In this document: positions 1 through 7,459 of the stretch, in pieces
Numbering within the stretch: the stretch's first letter is position 1
How the letters are laid out: the number at the start of each line of letters is the position of its first letter
Source: Prevotella sp. 885
GTDB taxonomy: Bacteria > Bacteroidota > Bacteroidia > Bacteroidales > Bacteroidaceae
DNA: 64,000 bases
Direction of reading: 5' to 3'
NCBI RefSeq assembly: GCF_002265625.1
Contig: NZ_NOVE01000011.1
Location: 1 to 64,000 of the forward strand
Program-made: the position numbers and the translations under genes
The notes under the pieces: model-generated
Told to the model about the DNA's origin: nothing
The model's input: the letters and a program-made list of their open reading frames with translations, nothing else
Databases searched by the model: none

Positions 1-713
1 CTGATGCTTTTTTCTGGCGGATTAGCACGAGTAAAATCTGCAGAAGGTTGGGGCTTCGTCAATGAAGATGGCGAAGAGATTATCGCTTGTAAATATGAAG
101 AGGCCTGTGGCTTTTCTGAAGGATTGGCAGGAGTAAAGTCTGCAGACGGTTGGGGCTTCGTCAATGAAAATGGAGAAGAAATAATCTCTTGTAAATATGA
201 AGAGGCCCATTATTTTTGGTTAGGATTAACAAAAGTAAAGTCTGCGGAAGGTTGGGGCACCATCAATAAAGACGGTGAAGAAATAATCCCTTGCAAATAT
301 GAAGAAGTTGAAAGTGTTCGTAAAGGAATGGCAAAAGTAAAGTCTAAAGAAGGTTGGGGCCTCGCCAATGAAAATGGAGAAGAAATAATCCCTTGCAAAT
401 ACGAAGATGTTGATGTTTTTTTTGACGGATTAGCACTCGTGCAATCTAACGAAGGTTGGGGTTGGGGCTTCGTCAATGAAAATGGTGAAGAAATAATCCC
501 TTGCAAATATATAGATGCTGATGATTTTTTGACGGATTAGCACGAGTGCACTCTAAAGAAGGTTGGGGCTTCGTGAATAAAGATGGTGAAGAAATAATCT
601 CTTGCAAATACGAAGATGCTGATTATTTTTGGTTCGGAGCAGAAACTGCAGAGGTTAAACTGAATGGTGAATGGATTACCATTGACAAAACAGGCAAACA
701 AGTAACAGAATAA
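1..713 (+). pseudogene. WG-repeat protein, 5' truncated by the window edge and frameshifted
   Basis: The frame is open from the first base, so the gene begins upstream. It encodes tandem units of about 33 residues with the pattern EGWGFVNENGEEIIPCKYE, typical of WG (KWG) repeats, which are thought to mediate protein contacts. No catalytic domain is visible. The frame stops at 538-540. One extra T in the T6 run at 525-530 would continue it through another repeat and a tail ending ...KQVTE at 711-713. The equivalent place in an earlier repeat has T8 (416-423) and reads VFFDGLA, which supports a single-base loss. A 6-base duplication in the fifth repeat gives WGWG. It may be a true pseudogene, a slippage-prone gene, or a sequencing error. 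Confidence 0.75.
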
Positions 714-780
714 CAAGTGACAACAGAGACTGCCGAAACGCTGCAAAGGGAGTAGGCAAAACTTTTAAAAGACATGAGAC

Positions 781-906
781 ATGTTTCTCTTTCTATGTGG
801 TATCTTGATAGTTGTGTTTGGCGGCTACATACTGATAAGTGTCATACAACTCGTCTTTATGATTATTGGCTGGATTATCCAAGCCATATTCAGTTTTTTC
901 GAGTAG
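781..906 (+). CDS. Small hydrophobic membrane peptide, 41 residues
   Basis: An ATG at 781 opens 41 codons ending at TAG 904-906. The product starts MFLFLCGILIVVFGG and is almost entirely hydrophobic, ending IFSFFE. It could form one or two membrane segments. It lies between the WG-repeat gene and the sigma-like gene on the same strand. No clear ribosome-binding site is visible, which is usual in Bacteroidetes. No family was recognised. It could be a chance frame, but an uninterrupted hydrophobic peptide of this length in a 295-base gap is notable. Confidence 0.4.
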   Translation: MFLFLCGILIVVFGGYILISVIQLVFMIIGWIIQAIFSFFE

Positions 907-1008
907 GAAATCAATAAAAACCAGTTTTAAGCAGATTTTGCAAGGTCTGATTTTTTTATTTCAGAAAAACAGGGTAAATTTCGCGCGACAACTAAAAACA
1001 TTAAAGAT

Positions 1009-1337
1009 ATGATGAACAACAATTCTACAACAAACTGTGAAAAGAAGCCTATCATCGACAACGATGAGGCTTTGCGTCTTATCGACCTCATCCAGCAGGG
1101 CGACTCCAATGCGGAGAACGAGTTGGCAGAACTCGGTTTTGTCTTTGTCAAGGCTGTGGCAAGGCAGTATGTGGGCAAGGGCTCTCAAAGGAAGAACTCA
1201 TTGCAGCCAGTCGTTACGGAATGTTACGTGCCAGCCATAAGTTCGACAAGTCGCGTGGCTTCAAGTTTGCCTCGTATGCCGTATGGTGGATGCGCGAAGC
1301 TATTCTGCAAGAGATTCGTAAAAAAGAAAACAACTAA
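1009..1337 (+). pseudogene. Sigma-70 region 2 protein with single-base frameshift
   Basis: The frame from ATG 1009 reads MMNNNSTTNCEKKP and then a region 1.2/2-like helix (NELAELGFVFVKAVARQY). After GKG at about 1180 the family pattern continues in another frame as KEELIAASRYGMLRASHKFD, then GFKFASYAVWWMREAI, ending EIRKKENN at TAA 1335-1337. That second part is a clear sigma-70 region 2.2-2.4 core (the RpoD form is FISYAVWWIRQ). Restoring one C within 1181-1184 joins the halves as GKGLSKEEL. Even repaired, the protein is about 109 residues and lacks regions 3 and 4, so it would not be a full sigma factor. It starts the same-strand run of genes that reaches 3896. Its leader is nearly repeated inside the DUF2779 gene. 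Confidence 0.7.
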
Positions 1338-1349
1338 ACGACAAAGAAT

Positions 1350-1553
1350 ATGATACGCAAAAATTGGGGTGACGACGGTGCACTTACACTCATCAGAGTG
1401 GTTCTTGAAAGGACTGAGGACCAAGAGTTGAGAGAACAACTGCTGGAGTTTCTTCAAAACAACGAAGAGCTATGGTCAGATGCTCACGTGAAAGACTTCT
1501 ATACATTTGCCACCACTCTTGCCAAGGAGTGGCTGGCAAGTCATCAATCATAA
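1350..1553 (+). CDS. Hypothetical protein, 67 residues
   Basis: ATG 1350 lies 12 bases after the stop of the sigma-like gene. The product begins MIRKNWGDDGALTLIRVVLE and is mainly helical and acidic, with no signal peptide or membrane segment. I do not recognise the family. Close spacing on both sides (the next gene starts 24 bases after its stop) suggests co-transcription with the neighbouring unknown genes. Confidence 0.55.
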   Translation: MIRKNWGDDGALTLIRVVLERTEDQELREQLLEFLQNNEELWSDAHVKDFYTFATTLAKEWLASHQS

Positions 1554-1577
1554 AGTAACTAAACAATACGACTGACA

Positions 1578-1934
1578 ATGAAAGAAATTAACGCAGAAAT
1601 ATATATAAATTGGGATAATGACGGAGTTACTGTCAAACTCTCTGACGAGGAAGCTGAGAATTTGCTTGCATTATGGAAAGAAGCCCAAGACACCATTCTT
1701 CATGATGTGGAGGAAGAGGACTATTGGGAGAAGTTCGACCCTTGGTTGCAGGAGAAGGCTCCCGACCTATACGAGAAGATAATGAAAGCCTTCTATGAAG
1801 ACTTAGCTGAAAGATTGTGCTGCGACACATGCGACGGAGATGGTTTTGTCTCTTTTTCTCGTGATATGGATGGAATATATTTTGATGACAGCAATGAAGT
1901 TGTCATCAATCAAATTTTTCCTCCATCAGAATAA
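1578..1934 (+). CDS. Hypothetical acidic protein, 118 residues
   Basis: ATG 1578 opens a soluble, strongly acidic protein (MKEINAEIYINWDNDGVTVK...). Near residue 85 it has a cysteine group CCDTCDGDG, resembling half of a zinc knuckle. No catalytic motif is visible. Small acidic proteins near WG-repeat proteins can be immunity or antitoxin-like, but nothing here shows a toxin partner, so that is only a possibility. It sits 24 bases after the previous gene and 20 before the next. Confidence 0.6.
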   Translation: MKEINAEIYINWDNDGVTVKLSDEEAENLLALWKEAQDTILHDVEEEDYWEKFDPWLQEKAPDLYEKIMKAFYEDLAERLCCDTCDGDGFVSFSRDMDGIYFDDSNEVVINQIFPPSE

Positions 1935-1954
1935 AAGGTCTAAACGAAAAGAAA

Positions 1955-2491
1955 ATGAAAATATATCTGAAAGTAAAGAAAGACAATGCCTATCAGGTTA
2001 CCAGCCTTTGGAGCAAGCACATCAAAGAGCAAATTCTGGAAACTGTCAAAGAAGTAAGTCAGAATTGGATGTTTGAGCCGAAGTTATATCCTATGTTTTA
2101 TCAAGAGGATACGCATAGCCACTTTGTTGAAGCAAACAACGAACGTTTCTTCTTCGAATGTTTGATGTACGAGCTTTGCTTTGTGTGGGAATTAAACGAT
2201 TTCGAAGGATACGATGATGAGTACTCTGATTTTGCACGCGAAAGAGATGTATTTTTAGATAAAGATAAGGTAGAACCTTCCAAGGAATACGTCTATATCG
2301 GTTCGTACATATATGGACAGGAAGAACCGCTTGCTCTCCCTGGACTTGTATTCGACCCCGAATACGCAGAGGATGGTGAGGTTTTGGCAGAATGTATGTT
2401 TACGAGTGATTTTGAAGACGAAAAATTAAAACGGGAATATATGTCTAATGGAAACTATGAGGAATGTGAAAAGGATACTCCAGCTTTGTAG
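1955..2491 (+). CDS. Hypothetical protein, 178 residues
   Basis: ATG 1955 begins 20 bases after the previous stop. The product (MKIYLKVKKDNAYQVTSLWS...) is soluble, acidic and rich in aromatic residues, without a signal peptide. It ends EECEKDTPAL and overlaps the start of the downstream lipoprotein gene by 35-44 bases in another frame, depending on which of two ATGs is used. Such an overlap suggests translational coupling. I do not recognise the family. Confidence 0.6.
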   Translation: MKIYLKVKKDNAYQVTSLWSKHIKEQILETVKEVSQNWMFEPKLYPMFYQEDTHSHFVEANNERFFFECLMYELCFVWELNDFEGYDDEYSDFARERDVFLDKDKVEPSKEYVYIGSYIYGQEEPLALPGLVFDPEYAEDGEVLAECMFTSDFEDEKLKREYMSNGNYEECEKDTPAL

Positions 2492-2963
2492 CATAGCCCT
2501 GTTGGCATTGTCTATATGCTCTTCATGTTTGAACAAGTCTTCCGATACAAGTCTCGATAAGAGCTATGGTAAGTCTGACTCTACCGAGACTTACCATACA
2601 ATAGTCTCTGACGACAGTCTCGTGACAGCTGTCTGGCATAATACAGGCGAAGGCGGAACCGCACCCGATATCGACTGTGTGGTGAAATTCAAATCAGAAG
2701 ATGGCAAATTGCACGAGGAGCATAGACCTCTGCTTCGACTTGCCCATCCTAATGATGATTACAGCCACCATGAAGTGCAGAAGATTGTAAGTCTTGACGA
2801 TGAATACGGCAATCGCTCCTATGTGTTCTTCCTCTCAGCCAAAGTGGGAAGCAACGAGTACGCTCACGACATTGTGGCTTTCGAGATAGCCGGTGACAGT
2901 CTGCGACCATTGTACAACTATAACATACATAATAATACAATTCTATGGAGAAATATCATATAG
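2457..2963 (+). CDS. Putative lipoprotein, 168 residues
   Basis: The product has a basic start (MRNVKRILQ), a hydrophobic stretch (LCSIALLALSICSSC) and then a polar linker NKSSDTSLDKS, which is the layout of a signal peptide cleaved before a lipid-modified Cys, probably in CSSC. ATG 2457 gives a better signal peptide than the in-frame ATG 2448. The mature part is about 145 residues, probably beta-rich, with no recognised family. It overlaps the preceding gene and its last 19 bases overlap the next small frame. It would be anchored in the inner or outer membrane and face the periplasm. Confidence 0.6.
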   Translation: MRNVKRILQLCSIALLALSICSSCLNKSSDTSLDKSYGKSDSTETYHTIVSDDSLVTAVWHNTGEGGTAPDIDCVVKFKSEDGKLHEEHRPLLRLAHPNDDYSHHEVQKIVSLDDEYGNRSYVFFLSAKVGSNEYAHDIVAFEIAGDSLRPLYNYNIHNNTILWRNII

Positions 2964-3055
2964 GACAAGAGATTCTGAAGGAGGTAAAGGCAAAGTTTCC
3001 TTCAGTGGCTGCCTTTGCCAGAAAACAGCATCTCGCTACTCTTGCCAGAAGATAA
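2945..3055 (+). pseudogene. Possible remnant of a helix-turn-helix N-terminus, 36 residues
   Basis: ATG 2945 opens 36 codons with MEKYHIGQEILKEVKAKF and then PSVAAFARKQHL, and stops at 3053-3055. The pattern resembles the first helices of small Bacteroidetes DNA-binding proteins. Just after the stop the same frame reads YNIAK and the next frame reads QTMDVVEEYLL, which would complete such a domain. So this may be the broken 5' end of the gene annotated at 3084. This is inference from pattern only. Confidence 0.35.
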
Positions 3056-3083
3056 ACTACATACAATATTGCCAAGCCAAACA

Positions 3084-3896
3084 ATGGATGTGGTGGAAGA
3101 ATATCTTCTGATGCCACGCAAAAAGCCGCTCGTAGTGTTCTACTGTGGTGTACGCAGTCGCAACCTCCCCCATTTTGTATGCAAAAAGGGCGAGGAGATA
3201 TATGGCAAAGGCATGGTGAGAAGGATAAGTCTCAACCCCATAGAACTGATGCGTTTTGAGCTTGGCGTGATGTCGCTCGCCAAAATGCCGCAGAAGGTAG
3301 TCGTGATAAGATGTACTATGGCAAGAGACTATAACACCCATGTACTCATTGCCGAAATACTGGCCCAGGAGTCGGGAAAGCACGTCGTGCTGCTATGCCT
3401 TGACCCTATTCATATTCCAACGCTGCCAAATGGACGAGTGGTGTTGAAGTCGTTCGCCGTATCTACCTTCAACTCCTGGCACCAACGTGCGCACATATTC
3501 ATAGCCGATGATATGGAAAAGCGTTTCGCTTACCTCATCGAACTGTTCCAAGCCATCAAAGGCAAGGGATATATGGACAGAATATACGACAGCATAGAGG
3601 GCAACGAGAATTGGGCAGACACCTTGAAATATTTGCTGGAAGAGGCAAAGCAGAATCTCACCACTTACGAAGATATTGTGTTGGAAGAAAGCAGCGATAA
3701 GGACAATCGTCAGGTGGAATATCATCAAGTGAGCACCATTCAGCCTACTATTAACGACTTGAATCGTTCAGAAGGGATTTCACATATCCGCACCCATCTG
3801 CGCTACCGCATGATTAAGGAGACTGGCGAGATTTTCGAGTATGAGCCGATGAGTTTCGACCAAGCGAAGGAAATGATGTTGAAACTTGCGACATAA
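3084..3896 (+). CDS. Hypothetical protein, about 270 residues
   Basis: The frame is open from TTG 3015, but ATG 3084 or ATG 3111 is the likelier start. The product (MDVVEEYLLMPRKKPLVVFY...) is soluble, with alternating hydrophobic strands (KVVVIRCTMAR, KHVVLLCLDP) and a charged helical C-terminus. There is no recognisable nuclease or kinase motif, and I do not recognise the family. It may have lost an N-terminal DNA-binding domain (see 2945-3055). It closes the same-strand run that begins at 1009. The next gene has its own promoter. Confidence 0.5.
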   Translation: MDVVEEYLLMPRKKPLVVFYCGVRSRNLPHFVCKKGEEIYGKGMVRRISLNPIELMRFELGVMSLAKMPQKVVVIRCTMARDYNTHVLIAEILAQESGKHVVLLCLDPIHIPTLPNGRVVLKSFAVSTFNSWHQRAHIFIADDMEKRFAYLIELFQAIKGKGYMDRIYDSIEGNENWADTLKYLLEEAKQNLTTYEDIVLEESSDKDNRQVEYHQVSTIQPTINDLNRSEGISHIRTHLRYRMIKETGEIFEYEPMSFDQAKEMMLKLAT

Positions 3897-3964
3897 ACAG
3901 TATCATATCAATAACAAGATACCTATACCGCTTTTTGTCTTTTATATAAAAAACGAGCATTTAT

Positions 3965-3995
3965 TTTGTCTTTTAATCAAGATTCTGTAACTTTG
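3965..3995 (+). promoter_or_regulatory. Bacteroidetes-type promoter upstream of the DUF2779 gene
   Basis: TTTG at 3965-3968 is followed after exactly 19 bases by TAACTTTG at 3988-3995. This matches the -33/-7 pattern (TTTG-N19-TAnnTTTG) of the major Bacteroidetes sigma factor. The start codon at 4050 lies about 50 bases downstream. Confidence 0.75.
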
Positions 3996-4049
3996 AGCGT
4001 ATTTTCATATTATACGCAAAAAATAACTAAGATAAATATATAAAAGCCT

Positions 4050-6887
4050 ATGGCAAATTTATCAAAGTCAAAATACATCACTTGTTGCCAATGTCCCAAG
4101 GCATTGTGGCTGAAGCAGTACAAGTCAGAAGAAATGGTTATCGACCCGTTGACGCAGGCACGTTTCGACGCAGGTTCCGAAGTGGGCGAACTGGCTAAGC
4201 GTCTGTTCGGTGATTTCGTGGAAGTTACCGTTTATAAGACGGCTGCCGACAAAACACAGCGCCTCGACCTCGGAGCGATGGCTGCAGCCACACAGAAAGC
4301 CCTTGCCGAAGGTGCGGAGAACATTGCCGAGGCAGCGTTTATATACGACGGATACTATTGCGCCGTCGACCTGCTGCACAAGACACCCCAAGGCTATGCC
4401 ATCTATGAGGTGAAAAGCAGCACCGACCTGAAGGAGCTGGAAGTGTATGCACAGGATGTGGCATATCAGAAATATGTGCTCACCAACTGCGGGCTTACCA
4501 TAACGGGCACTTATCTTGTGAACATCGATAACGAATATGTGCTTGACGGCAAACTCGACGTAAAGGGATTCTTCCGCATAAACGATATCAGTGAGGCGGT
4601 TGCCAACGAATATGTCAAGGTGCCAGCCCAGGTAAAGGCTGCGAAGAAGGTGCTCGAAGGTGGAGAACCCAAGCAGGATTTGGCAGAATACTGCAAAAAG
4701 CCATACGCCTGTTCGTTTTGGAACTATTGCAGTCGCAATGTCATACCTTCGCCATCAGTCTTCAACCTGTACCGCATGTCTTTCAAGAAGGCATTGGAAC
4801 ACATGAACGAAGGCCGTCTGTCGCTTGAAGATATGAGACAGGAGAAGCTCACCGACCTACAGCAGTTGCAGTTGGAATGCACATTAGGCAATACTTCCTA
4901 TATCAACAGGAAGGCTATCGGTGAGTTCCTGAAGAAGCTCTCCTATCCGCTTTATTTCCTCGACTTCGAGACTGAGCAGACCGTGATACCGAAGTATCAG
5001 GGCACGCATCCATACCAGCAGGTCACGTTCCAGTATTCGCTTCATTACATAGAGCATGAAGGCGGCGAACTGAAGCATCGTGAGTTTCTCGGCATATCGG
5101 GCGAAGACCCTCGCCGTGCCCTTGCCGAACAACTCTGCAAGGACATCCCGCTCAACGTATGCACCACAGCCTACAACAAGGCTTTCGAATGTACCCGTCT
5201 GAAGGAACTGGCAGAGGCATTCCCCGACCTGGCGCCACATCTTCTCAACATCGAATCGCACATCGTGGATCTTCTCGACCCGTTCCGTGCCGGCTATTAT
5301 TACCTGCCAGCCATGAATGGTTCGTTCTCCATCAAGAAGGTGCTCCCGGCATTGTTCCCCGATGATCCCGAACTCGACTACCACAACCTCAGTGGTGGCG
5401 TGCAGAACGGAGGAGAGGCGATGAGCATTTATCCTCAGATACAGTTTATGGAGCCGGAAAAGCAAAAGAAGGCTCGCCGAGCACTGCTCGACTACTGCTG
5501 CCTCGACACACTGGCCATGGTGAAGCTGTGGGAGAAGCTGAGGGAAGTAAGTGAAGAAAAAACAACTAAAACATTTAAAAATATGATGAACAACAGTTTT
5601 ATAGCAAACTGTCCCCAAAACGAGGATAAAGCTATAGAAAACCTATTGAATGCATTTATAGACAACTTAGACAAAAAATCAAAAGAGCAATATCGCCAAG
5701 TTCGCAATATATTAGAAAAAAAAATAGAATTCAATACCGATGCCGAGAAGAATTTTCTGCCTCTGCTTGTCAAACTTATTGCAAGCGGCCGCATAGATGA
5801 TTGTAAAAAAATGATTGACTTGGTAAGACATTCGGTATATGTCTACAAATGGCCTAAAAAGCAAAAAAGCTACAGCACATACTGCAACAAGTTTATCGAC
5901 TTCTTGGAAAAGTTGCTCAACTCTACATCAAAAAAAAGCACAGGAATAAAGAAAGACATTACTTCTAAATGCACAACTCCTGCGCTTACCGGCACAGAAG
6001 AGCATTGGCTTAAAGAAGCCTTTCAAGGGTATAAGGTATACTCACACGAACAACTGATGAAAAAGTTTACGGCCAGACTACGCAGTCAAGACCGCATTTC
6101 AGGCAATAAGGTATGGTTGCCCTTAAGATATATCTCAAAGCTCTACAAGAAGAATGGTAAGGCTAAAGAGTTCTCTGACTGGCTGAATAATATGGCAGAA
6201 GAAATCTTTGTTCACTACAAGGATGATAAAAATGAAATAAAAAGCGTACAGTTTAAAACACAGCAAGTGTACCTCGTCTTTAAGAAGAACTCTAAATGTA
6301 AAGGCACATACAATGTGTATGTTGCATTGTCAAGGGAGAACAAGAAATACGAAGCATACACTCCAACTGGAGAAGGCAATACCAAAGTACCTATGACTGT
6401 AACAGATATATCAGATATTGCCATTGACCATGTGAAACCTATTGATCAAACCCTTAGAGATTTGAATAATGCAGGAAAGATTGAAAACCTAAAGAAGGTT
6501 TCAGATGCATACCAGGAAATGATAAAAAAATCCCAGAATTCTGATAGTAATGCAGAAAACGCATCGCTTGACGGGTTAAATGTTGATATTGATGCTCTTA
6601 CTAATGAACTCAATCTTATAAGAGAAGATGGAGTACTTAGACTTATGCACACCAAATACAACGGAAAGAAGAGCAACTCATCTACATATAAAAAAATCAT
6701 TAAGATTAAAAATAAGAATACATACTATGGCATATTAGGAGAAGTCATTATTGACGGTGAAGATGAAGAAAAAAAGCGTTATCTTTATTATAATCTCAAA
6801 GAGCAGAATGCACCGATGCGAGTTGCATTAAAAGAGCTGAATGGTACAGAAGTACAGATAACCAAGGCGATTATTGACTACATCTAA
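4050..6887 (+). CDS. DUF2779 nuclease (Cas4-like plus DEDD exonuclease) fused to an AT-rich unknown domain
   Basis: Residues 1-230 look like a Cas4/RecB-type PD-(D/E)XK nuclease with an Fe-S cluster. There are cysteines at 12, 13 and 15 (CCQCPKALW), Asp107 in AVDLL, the YEVKSS motif at 119-124, and cysteines 215, 221 and 227 (CKKPYACSFWNYC). Residues 300-500 carry DEDD exonuclease-like motifs: FLDFET (Asp305, Glu307), YNKAFE, and DYCCLDT near 486. The family core appears to end near residue 502. The rest (about 440 residues) is Lys/Asn-rich, encoded by clearly AT-richer DNA, and begins with a second MMNNS start-like sequence. I do not recognise that part. The N-terminal part presumably degrades DNA; the role is unknown and no CRISPR array is nearby. 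Confidence 0.75.
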   Translation: MANLSKSKYITCCQCPKALWLKQYKSEEMVIDPLTQARFDAGSEVGELAKRLFGDFVEVTVYKTAADKTQRLDLGAMAAATQKALAEGAENIAEAAFIYDGYYCAVDLLHKTPQGYAIYEVKSSTDLKELEVYAQDVAYQKYVLTNCGLTITGTYLVNIDNEYVLDGKLDVKGFFRINDISEAVANEYVKVPAQVKAAKKVLEGGEPKQDLAEYCKKPYACSFWNYCSRNVIPSPSVFNLYRMSFKKALEHMNEGRLSLEDMRQEKLTDLQQLQLECTLGNTSYINRKAIGEFLKKLSYPLYFLDFETEQTVIPKYQGTHPYQQVTFQYSLHYIEHEGGELKHREFLGISGEDPRRALAEQLCKDIPLNVCTTAYNKAFECTRLKELAEAFPDLAPHLLNIESHIVDLLDPFRAGYYYLPAMNGSFSIKKVLPALFPDDPELDYHNLSGGVQNGGEAMSIYPQIQFMEPEKQKKARRALLDYCCLDTLAMVKLWEKLREVSEEKTTKTFKNMMNNSFIANCPQNEDKAIENLLNAFIDNLDKKSKEQYRQVRNILEKKIEFNTDAEKNFLPLLVKLIASGRIDDCKKMIDLVRHSVYVYKWPKKQKSYSTYCNKFIDFLEKLLNSTSKKSTGIKKDITSKCTTPALTGTEEHWLKEAFQGYKVYSHEQLMKKFTARLRSQDRISGNKVWLPLRYISKLYKKNGKAKEFSDWLNNMAEEIFVHYKDDKNEIKSVQFKTQQVYLVFKKNSKCKGTYNVYVALSRENKKYEAYTPTGEGNTKVPMTVTDISDIAIDHVKPIDQTLRDLNNAGKIENLKKVSDAYQEMIKKSQNSDSNAENASLDGLNVDIDALTNELNLIREDGVLRLMHTKYNGKKSNSSTYKKIIKIKNKNTYYGILGEVIIDGEDEEKKRYLYYNLKEQNAPMRVALKELNGTEVQITKAIIDYI

Positions 6888-7101
6888 TCATTCCTGATTT
6901 TTCGACATCTCATTCCGGCTCTTCCGAATAGCGATATAGGGTGCAAAGGCTAAAAACTATTTACCTTTGCGCCCGTAAGTATTAACTTAAACAAATTATT
7001 AGTATAGCAATAACTGATAAGATTGAAGAATACATCGCTGGCAATCCAAAGCGACCATTAAAAGAATATTGGTATGAATAAGAGCATGTTTGACAAATGA
7101 T
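6888..7101. other. Intergenic gap with a possible gene remnant
   Basis: A -7-like box TACCTTTG lies at 6962-6969 without a good -33 partner. Downstream, a plus-strand frame without ATG ends at TAA 7079-7081 and encodes ITDKIEEYIAGNPKRPLKEY followed by WYE, which looks protein-like. It may be the tail of a lost gene or may use a non-ATG start. Nothing else is seen. Confidence 0.3.
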
Positions 7102-7404
7102 ATGCCAAAGAAGATAACATTCAATGACATTCTCCAGAACAAGATAAAAGACTTTGTCGGTACCAAGCGGTGGAGCAATTCACAATTTGCTTCACGCTAC
7201 TCGGACACTTATGCCGAAGTTTATGGCAAGATGGAGGCGCCCAGCACCTCTACCTCGCGTAAGCTTATCGAAGAAAAGGGTCACGAGTATGCCGAAAAGG
7301 AATGCATTATTCTGGAGAAGCTCACATCCATCACCTTCTATAAGATGTGGCTTGAAGAGCAGAAGCCTCTCATTACAGCAGGACAGTCAGCAAGGACGAC
7401 ATGA
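7102..7404 (+). CDS. Hypothetical protein, 100 residues
   Basis: ATG 7102 (MPKKITFNDILQNKIKDF...) is preferred over an in-frame TTG at 7090. The product is soluble, basic and mostly helical, with no recognised motif. It precedes the FtsK gamma gene by 55 bases on the same strand, so the two may be expressed together. I do not recognise the family. Confidence 0.5.
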   Translation: MPKKITFNDILQNKIKDFVGTKRWSNSQFASRYSDTYAEVYGKMEAPSTSTSRKLIEEKGHEYAEKECIILEKLTSITFYKMWLEEQKPLITAGQSARTT

Positions 7405-7459
7405 GCATTGCTTTTATGCTATAATTACAAGAATATTCTATAATAAAAATAACAAAACA

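Noticed and set aside
4050..4740. The Cas4-like N-terminus as a sign of a CRISPR-Cas locus
   Set aside because: No array, cas1 or cas2 is nearby. The DUF2779 architecture is known outside CRISPR.
4884..5618. A 244-codon minus-strand frame
   Set aside because: It is antisense to the DUF2779 gene. Its ends correspond to the copied leader, not to a protein family.
6420..6450. HNH-like string AIDHVKPI in the C-terminal part of the DUF2779 fusion
   Set aside because: Only the first half of an HNH pattern is seen. The following Asn and His and any zinc cysteines are not at expected spacing.
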